44,722 nucleotides of DNA from Rhodospirillaceae bacterium (GTDB lineage: Bacteria > Pseudomonadota > Alphaproteobacteria > Rhodospirillales > Rhodospirillaceae). The DNA lies in contig JADZAK010000027.1 of the NCBI GenBank assembly GCA_020852595.1, forward strand, positions 1 through 44,722, read 5' to 3'. The position numbers and the translations under genes are program-made. The notes below the pieces were generated by a model. It worked only from the letters and a program-made list of their open reading frames with translations. It ran no database searches and was not told the DNA's origin. Positions 1-9,145 of this stretch are shown piece after piece (position 1 is the first letter of the stretch; each line of letters starts with the position of its first letter).

Positions 1-575
1 CGAAGCTTCATGAACGGATCGCCGAGGCCGGCGCGGTCGTTTCCGAGATGCCGCCGGGGACCGAGCCTCAGGCCCCGCTTTTCCCCCGGCGCAATCGGAT
101 CATCTCCGGCGCCAGCGCCGGTGTCGTGGTGGTCGAGGCCACCCTACGCTCAGGGTCTTTGATTACAGCCCGCCTGGCCGCCGACCAGGGCCGGGATGTG
201 TTCGCGGTGCCCGGTTCGCCCCTGGACCCCCGGGCCCACGGTCCGAACAGCTTGATTCGGGATGGAGCCGTCCTCGTACAATCTAAAGACGATATTTTAG
301 ATAATTTGCATTTTAAACGTGTCTCGACTGTAAAAAAATCCACAGCCCTCGAGACGCCGCGCCAACCAATTGAAAATAAAAGTGAAATTAGGGAGGCGGA
401 TATTCGCCTTCAAATCGAGAGCGCGCTGGGCGCCGCCCCTGCCGCCGTTGACGAACTGGTGCGCCAATGCCAAGTGTCCGCCGCCGTCGTCGCCACCGTT
501 TTAATGGAACTGGAACTTGCGGGACGGCTGGAGCGATTACCAGGTAATCGGGTGGCGTTGGTCGGAACGGTCTGA
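1..575 (+). CDS. dprA: DNA processing protein DprA, C-terminal part (5' end outside window)
   Basis: The reading frame is open from the first bases and stops with TGA at 573-575, so only the C-terminal part (about 190 aa) is present. It carries the family's conserved run of SEMPPGTEP, then FPRRNRIISG, then VVVEATLRSGSLITARLA, the Rossmann-like DNA/RecA-binding core of DprA. The C-terminal 70 residues look like the winged-helix domain usual in longer DprA proteins. Known role of the family: binds incoming single-stranded DNA and loads RecA during transformation. The linker between core and winged helix (about 285-400) is strikingly AT-rich compared with the rest of the gene. It lies just upstream of topA, a frequent arrangement in alphaproteobacteria. 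Confidence 0.95.
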   Translation, partial: KLHERIAEAGAVVSEMPPGTEPQAPLFPRRNRIISGASAGVVVVEATLRSGSLITARLAADQGRDVFAVPGSPLDPRAHGPNSLIRDGAVLVQSKDDILDNLHFKRVSTVKKSTALETPRQPIENKSEIREADIRLQIESALGAAPAAVDELVRQCQVSAAVVATVLMELELAGRLERLPGNRVALVGTV

Positions 576-631
576 ATTTTTTAACTTTTCCGAGTTATCA
601 GCCAAAATTTACACGCCCTGGGTGATGCCAA

Positions 632-648
632 AAGCGGGCTCACCGCTT
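632..648 (+). other. Small hairpin in the dprA-topA gap
   Basis: A perfect 6-bp inverted repeat (AAGCGG and CCGCTT) with a 5-base loop lies 39 bases before the topA start. It has no T-run, so it is a weak terminator candidate at best. The rest of the 112-bp gap holds no clear promoter. Confidence 0.3.
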
Positions 649-687
649 CCATTTCGGCGTGGATGTGGGTAACCGATAGGTCGTCCG

Positions 688-3357
688 ATGCAGGTCGTTA
701 TCGTTGAGTCGCCGGCCAAGGCGAAGACCATCAATAAGTATCTCGGCGCCGATTATAAGGTGCTGGCCTCCTATGGTCATATCCGCGACTTGCCGCCCAA
801 GGACGGCTCGGTCCGTCCCGACGAAGACTTCGCCATGGATTGGGAAGTCGACGCCTCGTCACAAAAGCATCTCAAAGAAATCGTCTCCGCCTTAAAGGGC
901 GCGAAGGGCCTGATCCTCGCGACCGACCCGGACCGCGAGGGTGAAGCGATCTCGTGGCATGTGCTGGAAGAGTTGAACCGCAGCAAGGCCCTGAGCGGTC
1001 AGCCGGTCAAACGCGTCACCTTCAATGCCATCACCAAGAAAGCCGTGCTGGAAGCCATGGAGCATCCGCGCGAGCTGGACCGCGAGCTGATCGACGCCTA
1101 CCTGGCGCGCCGCGCGCTGGACTATCTCGTGGGCTTTACCCTCTCGCCGGTTCTGTGGCGCAAGCTCCCGGGCAGCAAGTCCGCCGGCCGCGTGCAGTCC
1201 GTCGCGCTTCGCATGATCTGCGACCGCGAACTCGAGATCGAGAAGTTCAAGGCCGAGGAATATTGGACGGTGGGCGCCGACATGGCGACCGCGGCCAAGG
1301 AACCCTTCACGGCCCGCCTCACCCATCTCGATGGAAAGAAGCTCGACAAGTTCGACCTGAATGACGGGACCAAGGCCGAGCGCGCCGCCGGGATCGTGCG
1401 CAGCGGGGCCTTCAAGGTCGTCGCCGTCGAGAAGAAGAGCAAGCAGCGCCGTCCGTATCCGCCGTTCACGACGTCCACGTTGCAGCAGGATGCTTCGCGC
1501 CGCCTGTATTTCTCGGCGCGCCAGACGATGGATATCGCGCAGAAGCTCTATGAAGGCGTCGAGATCGACGGCGAAACGACCGGCCTCATCACCTATATGC
1601 GTACCGACGGCGTTCAGATGGACGCCGACGCCATCAACACGGTGCGCGGCCTGATCGGCGACCGCTACGGCAAGAAGTATCTGCCCAGCGAAGCGCGCAT
1701 TTATAAGACCAAGGCGAAGAACGCCCAGGAAGCGCACGAAGCGATCCGCCCGACCGATCCGTCGCGCACGCCCGATATCGTCGCGAAGTACGTCACGCCC
1801 GATCAGCTCAAGCTCTATGAACTGATCTGGAAGCGCACCGTCGCCAGCCAGATGGAATCGGCGGTGCTCGATCAGGTGTCCGTGGTCGCCTCGACGCCCG
1901 ACAGCCAGACGAATTTGCGCGCCAGCGGTTCGACCATCGTGTTCAAGGGCTTCCTCGAAGCCTACGAAGACACCGGTTCAGCCGCCGCCGCGACGGCCGA
2001 GGATGACGAAGAAAACCTCGGCAATATCCTGCCGGCGATGAGCGAAGGCCAGCCTTTGTCGGTGACGACGGTGACGCCGGAGCAGCACTTTACGCAGCCG
2101 CCGCCGCGCTTCTCGGAAGCCAGCCTCGTCAAGGCGCTGGAAGAACAGGGCATCGGCCGCCCGTCGACCTACGCCTCGATCATCCAGGTTCTCCAGGACC
2201 GCAAGTACGTGCGCATGGATAATCGCCGCTTCATTCCGGAAGACCGCGGCCGCGTGGTCATCGCGTTCCTCGAAACCTATTTCGAGCGCTATGTCGAATA
2301 CAGCTTCACCGCCGACCTCGAAGAACAGCTCGACGACATCTCGGGCGGACGCCTGAACTGGAAAAAGGTGCTCGCCGACTTCTGGCGCGATTTCATCGCC
2401 GCCATCGACGGGACCAAGGATCTCACCCGTACGGCTGTGATCGACGCCGTGGATGCGTTGCTTGAGCCGCACCTGTTCCCGGCCCGCGCCGACGGCAGCA
2501 ATCCGCGTCAGTGCCCGGCGTGCGCCGAGGGACGCATCGGCCTGAAATTCGGCAAGTTCGGGTCCTTCATCGGCTGCAGCCGCTACCCTGAATGCCGTTA
2601 CACGCGTCCGCTGGGCGCGCCCGACGCCGGCCCCGGCCAGGCGATGGACGGCCCGAAGGAACTGGGCAGCGATCCCGCCACCGGCCTCAAGGTCACGCTG
2701 CGCATCGGTCCTTACGGTCCTTACGTTCAGCTGGGCGGTGAAGAGCTCGCCCCGGCTCCCGCCCCGCCGCCCCCGCCCGAACCCGAAGAGGTCGCCGCGG
2801 ACGGAAAGAAGAAAAAGAAAAAGGCCGCCAAGCCCAAGGCGCCGAAGCCCAAGCGCGCGTCGCTTCCAAAAGGTACCGATCCGAATGCCGTGGACCTCGA
2901 CCGCGCCCTGAAGCTGCTGTCGCTGCCGCGCGAAATCGGCGTCGACCCGGAGTCCGGCGAAATGATCGTGGCCGGCATCGGCCGCTTCGGCCCGTACCTC
3001 AAGTACGGCGACAAGTACCAGTCGCTCGGCAAGGACGATGACGTCCTCGAGATCGGGCTCAATCGCGCCGTCGTCGTGATCGCCGAGGGCCGGAACAAGC
3101 CCGGCCGCAAGGGCGCCGGCGCCGCCAAGACGCTCGGCAACCACCCACAGGATGGCCGCGCCATTACATTGCGGTCCGGACGCTTCGGACCCTATGTACA
3201 ACATGGTCAGGTTCGGGCGACATTGCCCAAGGACATGGACGCCGCGAATGTCAGCGTCGATTCCGCCGTCGCTCTGTTGGCCGCGAAAGCCGCCAAGGAG
3301 CCGGCCACGAAGAGCAAGGGCAAGGGCAAGACAGCCCGTAAAACAGCGGATGCATAG
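688..3357 (+). CDS. topA: DNA topoisomerase I
   Basis: 889-aa type IA topoisomerase that relaxes negatively supercoiled DNA. The N-terminal TOPRIM domain starts with VESPAKAKTI and has the acidic triad D80, D82 and E84 in the TDPDREGE motif. The active-site tyrosine is Y303 in LITYMRTDG. A single four-cysteine zinc ribbon follows (C609, C612, C630, C636). The C-terminal part holds three Topo_C repeats, each with a G-x-(F/Y)-G-P-Y core, separated by a Lys/Pro-rich linker near residues 700-735. This single-zinc-finger layout with repeats fits alphaproteobacterial TopA. The start ATG at 688 gives the canonical MQVVIVESP N-terminus. The stop codon is followed directly by rnr. Confidence 0.98.
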   Translation: MQVVIVESPAKAKTINKYLGADYKVLASYGHIRDLPPKDGSVRPDEDFAMDWEVDASSQKHLKEIVSALKGAKGLILATDPDREGEAISWHVLEELNRSKALSGQPVKRVTFNAITKKAVLEAMEHPRELDRELIDAYLARRALDYLVGFTLSPVLWRKLPGSKSAGRVQSVALRMICDRELEIEKFKAEEYWTVGADMATAAKEPFTARLTHLDGKKLDKFDLNDGTKAERAAGIVRSGAFKVVAVEKKSKQRRPYPPFTTSTLQQDASRRLYFSARQTMDIAQKLYEGVEIDGETTGLITYMRTDGVQMDADAINTVRGLIGDRYGKKYLPSEARIYKTKAKNAQEAHEAIRPTDPSRTPDIVAKYVTPDQLKLYELIWKRTVASQMESAVLDQVSVVASTPDSQTNLRASGSTIVFKGFLEAYEDTGSAAAATAEDDEENLGNILPAMSEGQPLSVTTVTPEQHFTQPPPRFSEASLVKALEEQGIGRPSTYASIIQVLQDRKYVRMDNRRFIPEDRGRVVIAFLETYFERYVEYSFTADLEEQLDDISGGRLNWKKVLADFWRDFIAAIDGTKDLTRTAVIDAVDALLEPHLFPARADGSNPRQCPACAEGRIGLKFGKFGSFIGCSRYPECRYTRPLGAPDAGPGQAMDGPKELGSDPATGLKVTLRIGPYGPYVQLGGEELAPAPAPPPPPEPEEVAADGKKKKKKAAKPKAPKPKRASLPKGTDPNAVDLDRALKLLSLPREIGVDPESGEMIVAGIGRFGPYLKYGDKYQSLGKDDDVLEIGLNRAVVVIAEGRNKPGRKGAGAAKTLGNHPQDGRAITLRSGRFGPYVQHGQVRATLPKDMDAANVSVDSAVALLAAKAAKEPATKSKGKGKTARKTADA

Positions 3358-5658
3358 TTGAACCGGGACAAGTCGCGAAAAAAAGCGAAATCAAAAGGCG
3401 GCCACCCCTCGCCGCTCCCGACGCGAGACGAGATCCTCAAGTTCATCCAAGAGTCGAGCACGCAGGTCGGCAAGCGTGAGATCGCACGCGCCTTCGGCAT
3501 TACGGGCGCGGATAAGATCGCCCTGAAAGCCATCCTGAAAGACCTCAAGGGTTCGGGCGCCGTTGTAAGCGGCGAAGGCAAGCGCGTGGGCGCTCACGGG
3601 GCCATGCAGGCCGTGGACGCCATCGAGGTCACGCATACGGACCGCGAAGGCGACATGTTCGGCAAGCCTTTGAAGTGGGACTCCAATGCTCCGCCGCCGA
3701 CGATCCTCGTCCGCCAGCCGTCCAAGATCCTGAAGGGCCGCGAACGGCGATTCACCGTCGGCGTCGGCGACCGCGTCCTCGCCAAGATCGTTCCGGCCGG
3801 CGACAACAGCTTCGAAGCCCGGCCGATCAAGAAACTCGCGACCGCCCCGGCGCGCCTGCTCGGCGTTTACGAGCCGGGCCCCGAAGGCAAAGGCGGATAT
3901 CTCCGTCCTGTCGACAAGAAGTACCGCTATGAGGTTTGGATTTCGCAGCGCGACGTGAACGACGCCGTCGCCGGCGACCTCGTGGCCGCTGAAGTGTACG
4001 AGGAACCCAAACACGGTCCGCAGCGGGCGCGCGTTCTCGAGCGCCTCGGCCCGATGGACGCCAGCCGCAATCTCAGCCTGATCGCGATCCATACGCATGG
4101 ATTGCCGCACTTCTTCTCCGAAGCCGCGGCCCAGCAAGCGCAGCGGTCCAAGGCCGCGCCCATGGGGCAGCGTGACGATCTGCGTCAAATTCCCCTGGTG
4201 ACGATCGACGGCGAGGATGCCCGCGACTTCGACGACGCCGTGTGGGCAGAGCCGGATTCGGATCCGCAGAACGCCGGGGGCTGGCACCTCCTGGTCGCGA
4301 TCGCCGACGTGTCCTGGTACGTGCGGCCCGGCGATGCGCTGGACCGGGACGCCTACGCGCGCGGCAATTCCGTTTATTTCCCCGACCGCGTCGTGCCGAT
4401 GCTGCCGGAAGAGCTTTCCAACGGCTGGTGCTCGCTGAAGCCGAAGGAAGACCGCCCGTGTCTCGCCGCGCACATGTGGATCGATGCCGACGGCAAGCTG
4501 CTGCGCCACCGGATCATCCGCGGCATGATGCGCTCCATCGCCCGCCTGACCTACACGCAGGTCCAGCGCGCGAAGGACGGCCAGCCCGACGATACGACCG
4601 GCCCCTTGATGGCCGAGATCATCCCCGCGCTCTACGGCGCCTATGAGGCCCTGGACCGGGCGCGCGCCAAACGCGGCACGCTCGAGCTCAACATCATCGA
4701 ACGCAAGATCATCGTCGACCGCGAGAGCGGCAAGATCCTCGGCGTCACGCCGCGCGAACGTTACGACAGTCACAAGCTGATCGAAGAGTTCATGATCGCG
4801 GCCAACGTGGCGGCGGCCGAAACCCTTTCGCGCTCCGCCTATCCGGCCGTGTACCGCGTCCATGACCGCCCCGATCCGGAGCGTATCGAAAACCTTCAGG
4901 AAGCGATGGAGAGCGTGGGGCTCAAATTCCCGAGCCCCGGCTCGGCGCGGCCGCAGGAGTTCAATCGTCTGCTGCGCCAGGTCAAGGACAGCCCGCACGA
5001 GAGCATGGTCAACACGCTGGTGCTGCGCACCCAGGCGCAGGCGGTCTATAGCCCCGAGAACATCGGGCACTATGGCTTAGGTTTGCGCAAATATGTGCAC
5101 TTCACCTCGCCCATCCGCCGCTATTCGGACCTTCTTGTGCACCGCGCCCTGATCGCGGCCAACAAGCTGGGCGAGGGCGGCTGGGATCCGCACCGCGACC
5201 AGGATCTTGTCACAACCACCGAACACATCTCCTCGACAGAGCGCCGCGCCGCCATGGCGGAGCGCCAGACGGTAGATCGCTTCGCCGCGCTTTACCTGCG
5301 CGACCGCGCGGGCGCGGTATTCGTGGGCCGTATCAGCGGCGTCAGCCGCTTCGGCGCCTTCGTGACACTGGAGGAAACCGGCGCCGACGGCATTTTGCCG
5401 ATGCGCCATCTTCCGCAGGACTTTTACGATCATGACGAAAGAGGCCACCGCCTGGTCGGCCGCCGCCGCAGACTCGAGCTTCGCGTGGGCGATGTCATCG
5501 ATGTCCGCCTGGTCGAGACCGACGAGGTGGCAGGCAGCATCGTCTTCGAATACGCTGATCGAGCCGGATCAGCCGATCGCGGGAAGCATGGTCATGAAAA
5601 ACAGCGCGAACGGCGCCCAAAATCCGGCCGGCAGAAAGTGAGGCCCCGCCGGCGATGA
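3358..5658 (+). CDS. rnr: Ribonuclease R
   Basis: 766-aa 3'-5' exoribonuclease of the RNase II/RNB superfamily that degrades structured RNA. Order of parts: N-terminal winged helix (about residues 20-75, KREIARAFGI), cold-shock-like OB domains, catalytic RNB domain with the four metal-binding aspartates D284, D290, D292 and D293 in IDGEDARDFDDAV, the HFTSPIRRYSDLLVHR motif, a C-terminal S1 domain (about 650-735), and a Lys/Arg-rich tail. The start is a TTG directly after the topA TAG and in the same frame. No ATG or GTG lies before the conserved N-terminus, so TTG is the only sensible start, and no good Shine-Dalgarno sequence is visible. Its stop overlaps the next gene by 4 bp. Confidence 0.96.
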   Translation: MNRDKSRKKAKSKGGHPSPLPTRDEILKFIQESSTQVGKREIARAFGITGADKIALKAILKDLKGSGAVVSGEGKRVGAHGAMQAVDAIEVTHTDREGDMFGKPLKWDSNAPPPTILVRQPSKILKGRERRFTVGVGDRVLAKIVPAGDNSFEARPIKKLATAPARLLGVYEPGPEGKGGYLRPVDKKYRYEVWISQRDVNDAVAGDLVAAEVYEEPKHGPQRARVLERLGPMDASRNLSLIAIHTHGLPHFFSEAAAQQAQRSKAAPMGQRDDLRQIPLVTIDGEDARDFDDAVWAEPDSDPQNAGGWHLLVAIADVSWYVRPGDALDRDAYARGNSVYFPDRVVPMLPEELSNGWCSLKPKEDRPCLAAHMWIDADGKLLRHRIIRGMMRSIARLTYTQVQRAKDGQPDDTTGPLMAEIIPALYGAYEALDRARAKRGTLELNIIERKIIVDRESGKILGVTPRERYDSHKLIEEFMIAANVAAAETLSRSAYPAVYRVHDRPDPERIENLQEAMESVGLKFPSPGSARPQEFNRLLRQVKDSPHESMVNTLVLRTQAQAVYSPENIGHYGLGLRKYVHFTSPIRRYSDLLVHRALIAANKLGEGGWDPHRDQDLVTTTEHISSTERRAAMAERQTVDRFAALYLRDRAGAVFVGRISGVSRFGAFVTLEETGADGILPMRHLPQDFYDHDERGHRLVGRRRRLELRVGDVIDVRLVETDEVAGSIVFEYADRAGSADRGKHGHEKQRERRPKSGRQKVRPRRR

Positions 5659-7247
5659 TGTCTTTGTTCGGATCCTTGTCACGTCCCTTGCGGCGCGCGG
5701 CCGCGGCACTTTGCCTCGCGGCGCTCGCGGCGTGCGCGACCGCAACGCCCGAGGCGGATCGCCGCCCACGCAGTGTCGTCGTCGACGGCATCGATATCGC
5801 CATGATGGCGCATGTGCTCAATTACGGTTTCACCGAGATCAAGGATCGCGCCCTGAACGAGCCCGACATAGGCGGGCTTTTTATGCACGCGCTTGAAAAC
5901 CTTTCCACCATCGACCCCGCCGTCGGTGTTGGCATGAAGGACGGCGAACTCCTGCTGACCTACGCAGACGTCCCCCTTCCGCTGGTCGCGGCGCCGGCGC
6001 ACGGCGATATCGGCTCCTGGGTCAAGACGACCCTGACCGCCGTTCTGACGCTGCGCCAGGTTTCGATGCCGATGAAAATGGCCAATTCGGAATCGCTCTA
6101 TAAGGCGATTTTCCCGCCCGCCCTCAAAGTCCTCGATCCATACTCACGCTACGCGGGGCGCGACGAAGCGATCCGCAGCCGGCTGATCCGGGACGGAATC
6201 ATCGGCCTGGGGATCCGCGTGATCGCGGCGAAGGACGGCGTCGCGATCCAATCGATTGTGAAAAACGGTCCGGCCGAGAACGCCGGCCTGAAGCTCGACG
6301 ACCTCATTACACACGTTGACGGCGTGCCGCTGGTCAACCGGCCGGTTGAAGAAGCGCGCCGCTTCCTGGAAGGTAAGGCCGACACCGTCGTTCAATTGAC
6401 GGTTCGCCGCCCGCAAGCGCCCGATGCCTTTTCCGTCGCCGTCCGCCGCGACCTCGTCATTCCGGACACGGTCGTCGCCAACACCGTGAATGACATTCTC
6501 GAAATCCGTATCCGTAGCTTCAATCAACGCACCGCCCAAAGCGTCGAGAAAGCCGTCTTGAGCGCGCGCGAGGCCGGACCGGTCAAAGGGATCGTGCTGG
6601 ACCTGCGCAGCGATCCGGGCGGCCTTCTGGATCAGGCGGTCGATCTCGCGGACCTGTTCCTCGACAGCGGCACGATCATCGCACTGCGTGGGCGCCACCC
6701 GGGCGCGCAGCAGTTCTACGGCGCGCACAGCGGTGATATCGCCCAAGGTATTCCTATTTCGGTGGTGATCGACGGGCGCGCGGCCTCGGCGTCTGAAATC
6801 GTCGCGGTCGCCCTTCAGGACAATCAGCGCGCCGCCGTCGTCGGCACGGTCAGTCTCGGTAAAGGCTCGGTCCAGACCGTGATCCGGCTTCCGAACCAAG
6901 GCGAGATCGTCCTGACCTGGTCGCGCGCCTATACGCCGCGTGGCGCGCTCCTGCATGGTCTGGGGGTCCTTCCGGACGTCTGCCTCAGCGGTGAAAGCGG
7001 GACGCTGTCCGATACGGTCGGGCGCATCTTTAAGGGAGGAGGGCCGCCGGCGGAACTCGTGAACGGCTGGCGTGCGCCGCCCGCCGAGGCGCAGGGTCTC
7101 GAGGAATTGCGCGCCACCTGCCCCCCTGAAGCCCACCCCGACCGGGCGCTTGACCTCGAGGGCGCGCGCCGCCTCGTGCAGGATCCGGCCCTGTACGCCC
7201 AGGCCCGTCAGGGCAGCGCCCGACAACTCGCTGAAAAACCACAGTAA
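5655..7247 (+). CDS. S41-family C-terminal processing peptidase, lipoprotein
   Basis: 530-aa protein of the CtpA/Prc protease family. The N-terminus is a lipoprotein signal (two Arg, hydrophobic stretch, lipobox LAAC near residue 26), so it is probably anchored in the envelope facing the periplasm. A PDZ domain (about 175-255) precedes the S41 domain. The catalytic dyad is S378 in GRAASASE and K403 in LGKGSVQ; the 25-residue spacing matches the family. The first 150 residues do not resemble the usual CtpA N-terminus and I do not recognise them. The start overlaps the rnr stop (ATGA), suggesting translational coupling. It is unlikely to be inactive, since both catalytic residues are present. 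Confidence 0.9.
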   Translation: MMSLFGSLSRPLRRAAAALCLAALAACATATPEADRRPRSVVVDGIDIAMMAHVLNYGFTEIKDRALNEPDIGGLFMHALENLSTIDPAVGVGMKDGELLLTYADVPLPLVAAPAHGDIGSWVKTTLTAVLTLRQVSMPMKMANSESLYKAIFPPALKVLDPYSRYAGRDEAIRSRLIRDGIIGLGIRVIAAKDGVAIQSIVKNGPAENAGLKLDDLITHVDGVPLVNRPVEEARRFLEGKADTVVQLTVRRPQAPDAFSVAVRRDLVIPDTVVANTVNDILEIRIRSFNQRTAQSVEKAVLSAREAGPVKGIVLDLRSDPGGLLDQAVDLADLFLDSGTIIALRGRHPGAQQFYGAHSGDIAQGIPISVVIDGRAASASEIVAVALQDNQRAAVVGTVSLGKGSVQTVIRLPNQGEIVLTWSRAYTPRGALLHGLGVLPDVCLSGESGTLSDTVGRIFKGGGPPAELVNGWRAPPAEAQGLEELRATCPPEAHPDRALDLEGARRLVQDPALYAQARQGSARQLAEKPQ

Positions 7248-7276
7248 TTTTGTGGTCTAAGGGCGCCCGGGGTTTC

Positions 7277-7304
7277 TTGACACCTCAGCGCAGCAGTGTA
7301 TTGT
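7277..7304 (+). promoter_or_regulatory. Sigma-70 type promoter of rpmG
   Basis: TTGACA (7277-7282), a 16-base spacer and TATTGT (7299-7304) lie about 65 bases before the rpmG ATG. The -35 box is a perfect consensus match. It separates rpmG from the protease gene ending at 7247. Confidence 0.65.
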
Positions 7305-7369
7305 GCGCCGCTCAATTGTACCCGCCTCGCACACGCGCAGGCGTTTAGAGAAGCGACAAGGTAAATACC

Positions 7370-7537
7370 ATGGCAAAGCCAGCCACGATCCAGATCAAGC
7401 TCGAGAGCACCGCCGGCACGGGCTACTACTACGTGACGATGAAGAACCCGCGCACGAAGACCGAAAAGCTGGTGTTCAAGAAGTATGATCCCGTCGTGCG
7501 TAAGCATGTGGAATTCAAAGAAGGCAAAATCAAATAG
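7370..7537 (+). CDS. rpmG: 50S ribosomal protein L33
   Basis: 55-aa protein beginning [11 protein letters not shown] and containing [15 protein letters not shown] followed by [11 protein letters not shown], the standard L33 pattern. It is the form without the zinc-binding cysteines. It sits in the large ribosomal subunit near the E site. The AAGG eight bases before the ATG is the likely ribosome binding site. It is a single gene with its own promoter upstream and terminator downstream. Confidence 0.98.
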   Translation: MAKPATIQIKLESTAGTGYYYVTMKNPRTKTEKLVFKKYDPVVRKHVEFKEGKIK

Positions 7538-7538
7538 T

Positions 7539-7587
7539 CATCGCCTCATGGCGATGCTTTGTGAAGCCCGCCTCACGGCGGGCTTTT
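7539..7587 (+). terminator. Tandem-hairpin intrinsic terminator of rpmG
   Basis: Two hairpins follow the stop codon. The first has arms CATCGCC and GGCGATG (7539-7556). The second has 9-bp arms AAGCCCGCC (7564-7572) and GGCGGGCTT (7577-7585), ends in TTTT and is followed by GCTTTT. Both loops are four bases. The convergent divK gene ends just downstream. Confidence 0.9.
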
Positions 7588-7605
7588 GCTTTTGAGGGAT
7601 AGGAT

Positions 7606-7986
7606 TTATTGGGCCGCTTGAGGCTCAAGGAAACGGGAAACGGTCTGCAGGAAGCTCGCGACCGAGATCGGCTTGGCGATATAGCCGTCGCACCCGCCGT
7701 TACGGATCTTCTGCTCGTCGCCCTTCATCGCGAATGCGGTGATCGCCACAACGGGAATCGAGCGAAGGTCGTCATCGGCCTTCAACATCTTGGTGATTTC
7801 CAGCCCGGAAATCTCGGGCAGCTGGATATCCATCAGAATGAGGTCGGGGCGGTTCTTGCGCGTAAGATCCACGACAACGCGCCCGTCCTTGGCTTGCAGG
7901 GTGTTATAGCCGTGCGCCTGCAGGAGGTCGTTGAACAGTTTCATGTTCAACTCGTTATCTTCAACGATCAGAATGGTCTTCGGCAT
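7606..7986 (-). CDS. divK: Single-domain response regulator DivK
   Basis: 126-aa stand-alone receiver domain. The run [15 protein letters not shown], the segment [12 protein letters not shown] and the segment TAFAMKGDE are near-identical to what I recall of Caulobacter DivK. Phospho-acceptor D53, acidic pair D10 with E9, T83 and K105 are all present. In alphaproteobacteria DivK is phosphorylated by PleC/DivJ-type kinases and controls the CckA-CtrA pathway. In Caulobacter pleD lies next to divK; here the nearest pleD-like gene is about 22 kb away (30284). It appears monocistronic with its own promoter. Confidence 0.93.
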   Translation of the reverse strand: MPKTILIVEDNELNMKLFNDLLQAHGYNTLQAKDGRVVVDLTRKNRPDLILMDIQLPEISGLEITKMLKADDDLRSIPVVAITAFAMKGDEQKIRNGGCDGYIAKPISVASFLQTVSRFLEPQAAQ

Positions 7987-8065
7987 AGCGTGACGTTATG
8001 GCCTCGACGGTTTTCTAGAAGCCGTATTGCCATGGTCCCGAGCGCAAATCCAGAACTGCGGAAAC

Positions 8066-8087
8066 AATGGTTTCGACTAAAACCATT
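8066..8087 (-). promoter_or_regulatory. Inverted repeat at the divK transcription start
   Basis: Perfect 8-bp arms AATGGTTT (8066-8073) and AAACCATT (8080-8087) flank a 6-base spacer. The repeat overlaps the divK -10 box and the predicted start of its transcript, so it could be a repressor operator or a 5' hairpin. Confidence 0.5.
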
Positions 8088-8112
8088 ATAGCGCAAGGCT
8101 CCCGGGACGCAA
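8085..8112 (-). promoter_or_regulatory. Sigma-70 type promoter of divK
   Basis: On the minus strand TTGCGT (8112-8107) is followed by a 16-base spacer and a perfect TATAAT (8090-8085). The predicted start is near 8078, about 90 bases before the divK ATG. Confidence 0.6.
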
Positions 8113-8171
8113 GATATATACAGCCGCCGCTCACGTTCGCCGCGTTCTGCACGCCTCTGTCGGCGATCAAA

Positions 8172-9029
8172 TTACCGGAAAACGACGGTCTTATGGCCGT
8201 TCAGAAGGACCCGGCGTTCGGCGTGATACTTCACCGCGCGGGCGAGCACCACGTTCTCCAGATCGCGGCCGATGCCGATCATATCGCGTTCCGAGTGGGT
8301 GTGATCGACGCGCTCGACGGCCTGCTCGATGATCGGCCCCTCATCCAGGCCATCTGTTACATAATGGGCGGTCGCCCCGATGATTTTGACGCCGCGTTCA
8401 TAGGCCTGTTGATAGGGCCGCGCGCCCATGAAACTCGGCAGGAACGAATGATGGATGTTGATGCAATGGCCCGACAGGCGCCTGGAGGCTTCGGGCGAAA
8501 GCACCTGCATATAGCGGGCGAGCACGACGAGATCGATCCTGAGTTCGTCCACCATCGCCAGCCACGCCGCTTCCTGCTGGGGCTTCGTGTCCGGCGTGAT
8601 GGGAAGATGCTTGTAGGGAATACCATGCCATTCGACGAGGGCGCGCATGTCGTCGTGGTTCGAGAACACGCCGGCGATGTCGATCGGCATCTGGCCCGTA
8701 TGCCAGCGGTGCAGCAGATCGTTGAGGCAATGACCGAACTTTGACACCGCGATGAGGACGCGCGGACGCGTGTCCGCCGGTGTGAAGTTCCATTCCATCT
8801 GATACTTTTTCGCGACGTCGCCGAACGTCTCCGCCAGCGCTTCGGCGGTCGGGCTCTGCGGCGAGCGCGTGAACACCTCGCGCATGAAAAAGCGCCGCGT
8901 GTTCGGATCGCCGTACTGGGACGACTCATCCATGAAGCAGTTATGGTCGCGCAAAAATCCAGATACCGCGGCAACCAGCCCCGTCGCATCGGGACAGGTG
9001 ATGTTCGCGATGTATTTGCCCCCGGTCAT
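8172..9029 (-). CDS. purU: Formyltetrahydrofolate deformylase
   Basis: 285-aa PurU: hydrolyses 10-formyl-THF to formate and THF, supplying formate to PurT and balancing one-carbon pools. Residues 1-85 form an ACT domain (ITCPDATGLVAAVSGFL). Residues from about 90 form the formyltransferase-type catalytic domain, with INIHHSFLPSF and the downstream HYVTDGLDEGPII segment that carry the Asn, His and Asp used for catalysis. I start at the ATG at 9029; an in-frame GTG two codons upstream (9035) is an alternative. It lies downstream of the rpoH terminator and probably has its own promoter. Confidence 0.95.
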   Translation of the reverse strand: MTGGKYIANITCPDATGLVAAVSGFLRDHNCFMDESSQYGDPNTRRFFMREVFTRSPQSPTAEALAETFGDVAKKYQMEWNFTPADTRPRVLIAVSKFGHCLNDLLHRWHTGQMPIDIAGVFSNHDDMRALVEWHGIPYKHLPITPDTKPQQEAAWLAMVDELRIDLVVLARYMQVLSPEASRRLSGHCINIHHSFLPSFMGARPYQQAYERGVKIIGATAHYVTDGLDEGPIIEQAVERVDHTHSERDMIGIGRDLENVVLARAVKYHAERRVLLNGHKTVVFR

Positions 9030-9093
9030 CGGCACAGTTCCATTCTTGTTTGGCCGCTAGGGTATAGGCGAGCGGCCCCTTCCCCCTCAAGCC

Positions 9094-9127
9094 AAAGAAA
9101 AGGCCGCCCCACCGAAGCGGGGCGGCC
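9094..9127 (-). terminator. Intrinsic terminator of rpoH
   Basis: A 9-bp stem (arms 9102-9110 and 9119-9127, GGCCGCCCC and its complement) with an 8-base loop is followed on the minus strand by TTTTCTTT. It lies directly after the rpoH stop. Confidence 0.9.
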
Positions 9128-9145
9128 CAACCTTGAAAAGCCAGC

